A DNA stretch of 8,732 nucleotides from an uncultured Bacteroidia bacterium (GTDB lineage Bacteria > Bacteroidota > Bacteroidia > Bacteroidales > Prolixibacteraceae), in contig CAIOOC010000026.1 of the NCBI GenBank assembly GCA_903859795.1, positions 1 to 8,732 on the forward strand, given 5' to 3'. Both the position numbers and the translations under genes were made by a program. Shown piece by piece: positions 7,311 through 8,732 of this stretch (its first letter is position 1; each line of letters begins with the position of its first letter). The notes beneath the pieces were generated by a model. It did not search any database, was not told where the DNA came from, and worked only from the letters and a program-made list of their open reading frames with translations.

Positions 7311-8732
7311 TTAGAAAGTAACTTTCAATCCGACCAGAAAATCCTTGGATTGCGGATATGTGCCGTAATCAACCCCCGGAGCAGTGTTTTTGCTGGTATT
7401 GTCCTGATAAGAGGCTGCAAATGCGTTGACATCGGGATCAAATCCGGAATATTTAGTTATAGTAAACAGATTTTCAGCTGTTACATAAATCATCAGGCTG
7501 CTGAGCTTAATCTTATCAAGCACGCTTCTTGGAAAGTTATATCCCAGAGTCATCGATTTGACTCTCAGATATGAACCATTCTCAATGAACCGGGTTGAGG
7601 GGTAGCTGTTGGTTTCATCATTTTTAATTGCCCTTGGAACATCTGTGATATCCCCGGGATTTCTCCATCTTCTGGCTACAGTTTCACTCTGGTTCATCCC
7701 CAGCCTCATCGATTCGGTAAGGATCCTGGTAGCATTGAATATCTTGTTTCCTTCAACTCCCTGGATAAATATATCGAATACAAAGTTTTTATATTCAAAT
7801 GAGTTGGTCATCCCGTAGGAGAATTTTGGGTTGGCGTTCCCGATTATTCCTAAACTATCAGTTCCTGCAGTATTCTGAAGAAATTTTACGTTTCCGGTGG
7901 CCGGATCAACTCCCTGGTCATATTTTCCAAAGAACGATCCCAGCGGCAGACCTGCCTTGACAAATGCGAGGTTATAGGTTGTACCTGCCGGATTAACAGC
8001 TCCTGTATGGATTGTAGTCCCAACGATGTCGAGTACTTTTCCCTTATTAACATAGATATTAAAATCGGTGGTCCATTTAAAATCGTGGTTAACGATATTT
8101 TTTGATGTAATCTGGAACTCATAACCTTTGTTTTCAAGGCTCCCTGCATTCTGCAAAGCGGTGGAAAATCCGGTACTCAATGGCTGAGGGACATAAAGCA
8201 GCAGATCCCTGGTTGTTTTTTTATAATGATCTGCCATGATCGTTATCCTGTTATCAAGGAGGGCAATGTCGATCCCAATGTTAAACTGATCAGTTTTCTC
8301 CCATTTTAGATTTGTATTTTCCAGTGTATTGGGAATATAGGCATTAATTGCGTTTCCCCCTGTGATATATGATCCCGGATTTAGCAGCCCGAACCAGGCA
8401 TATGGATTAGCCTTGTCGTTTCCTACGACACCCCAGCCTGCGCGAATTTTCAGATCGTTTATCATACTTATATCAGAAAAGAAATCCTCTTTTGAGATAC
8501 GCCAGCCTCCTGAAAAAGAGGGAAAATATCCCCATCTGTTAGTTGCTGCAAACTGTCCTGATCCATCAGCCCTGAAATTGGATGTCAGAAGGTATTTATC
8601 CTTGAAGGAATAGTTTAATCTTGCAATATATGCGGCATGAGACTTATCATAGATCGCCACCTGCGGAACTGCCTGAACAGTTCCTGCAGTAACGGTTGTA
8701 ATTGCAGTACTTCCGCCAAATCCGTGTGAAGA
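7311..8732 (-). CDS. SusC/RagA-family TonB-dependent outer-membrane transporter, C-terminal part
   Basis: TonB-dependent importer of oligosaccharides across the outer membrane. Only the last 473 residues are inside the window; the frame stays open to the right edge, so the signal peptide, carboxypeptidase-like domain, TonB box and plug are outside. The visible part is beta-barrel: alternating amphipathic strands, YLLTSNFRADGSGQF and GWRISKEDFF early, LKIRAGWGVVGND after them, and the family C terminus with RVKSMTLGYNFP, VTAENLFTITKYSGFDPDVN and a final strand ending in Phe (LKVTF). A GTG at 8658-8660 could be mistaken for a start, but coding continues upstream in frame (FGGSTAITTVTAGTVQAVPQ precedes it). 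SusC proteins are usually about 1000-1100 residues, so somewhat less than half is seen. It is followed by susD after 25 bases. Confidence 0.96.
   Translation of the reverse strand, partial: SSHGFGGSTAITTVTAGTVQAVPQVAIYDKSHAAYIARLNYSFKDKYLLTSNFRADGSGQFAATNRWGYFPSFSGGWRISKEDFFSDISMINDLKIRAGWGVVGNDKANPYAWFGLLNPGSYITGGNAINAYIPNTLENTNLKWEKTDQFNIGIDIALLDNRITIMADHYKKTTRDLLLYVPQPLSTGFSTALQNAGSLENKGYEFQITSKNIVNHDFKWTTDFNIYVNKGKVLDIVGTTIHTGAVNPAGTTYNLAFVKAGLPLGSFFGKYDQGVDPATGNVKFLQNTAGTDSLGIIGNANPKFSYGMTNSFEYKNFVFDIFIQGVEGNKIFNATRILTESMRLGMNQSETVARRWRNPGDITDVPRAIKNDETNSYPSTRFIENGSYLRVKSMTLGYNFPRSVLDKIKLSSLMIYVTAENLFTITKYSGFDPDVNAFAASYQDNTSKNTAPGVDYGTYPQSKDFLVGLKVTF

Noticed and set aside
8658..8660. 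GTG as the start of the SusC-like protein
   Set aside because: The frame continues without a stop to the window edge, and the protein from this GTG would lack signal, plug and half the barrel. The gene is simply cut by the window.

Overview
The window looks like a piece of a Bacteroidota (probably Bacteroidales-type) chromosome. It carries a SusC/SusD pair, lipoprotein signals and AT-rich intergenic DNA. Starts are preceded by A-rich leaders rather than Shine-Dalgarno sequences, and two sites resemble the Bacteroidetes TTTG / TAnnTTTG promoter. The genus cannot be named from this sequence. All six supported genes lie on the minus strand, so in transcription order the window reads from right to left.

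Right part (8732 to 4072): the end of a polysaccharide-utilisation-type cluster. It holds the C-terminal part of a SusC/RagA TonB-dependent outer-membrane transporter (its 5' end is outside the window), a complete SusD/RagB glycan-binding lipoprotein 25 bases downstream, and a complete GH20 beta-N-acetylhexosaminidase with a lipoprotein signal 64 bases further on. A strong 11-bp hairpin sits directly after the susD stop codon, before the GH20 gene. The simplest reading is uptake of an N-acetylhexosamine-containing glycan (chitin-type or host-type), with removal of terminal GlcNAc or GalNAc by the GH20 enzyme.

Middle part (4071 to 2535): a 262-base gap contains a CACA-rich imperfect repeat and a good candidate promoter for a fucU-like L-fucose mutarotase gene. 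It is followed after 69 bases by a secreted protein with two NIPSNAP-like domains, then by a candidate terminator. Whether these two genes belong functionally to the glycan cluster is unknown; the promoter suggests a separate transcript.

Left part (2534 to 1): a 346-base AT-rich spacer with a candidate promoter, then topA, encoding DNA topoisomerase I. It is complete at its N terminus and cut by the left edge after 729 residues. This is a housekeeping gene and marks the window as chromosomal.

I found no mobile element, CRISPR array, tRNA or rRNA. Nothing here is clearly a new system. The points most worth a second look are the secreted NIPSNAP protein paired with fucU, the hairpin inside the sus cluster, the charge after the GH20 lipidation cysteine, and the CACA repeat.
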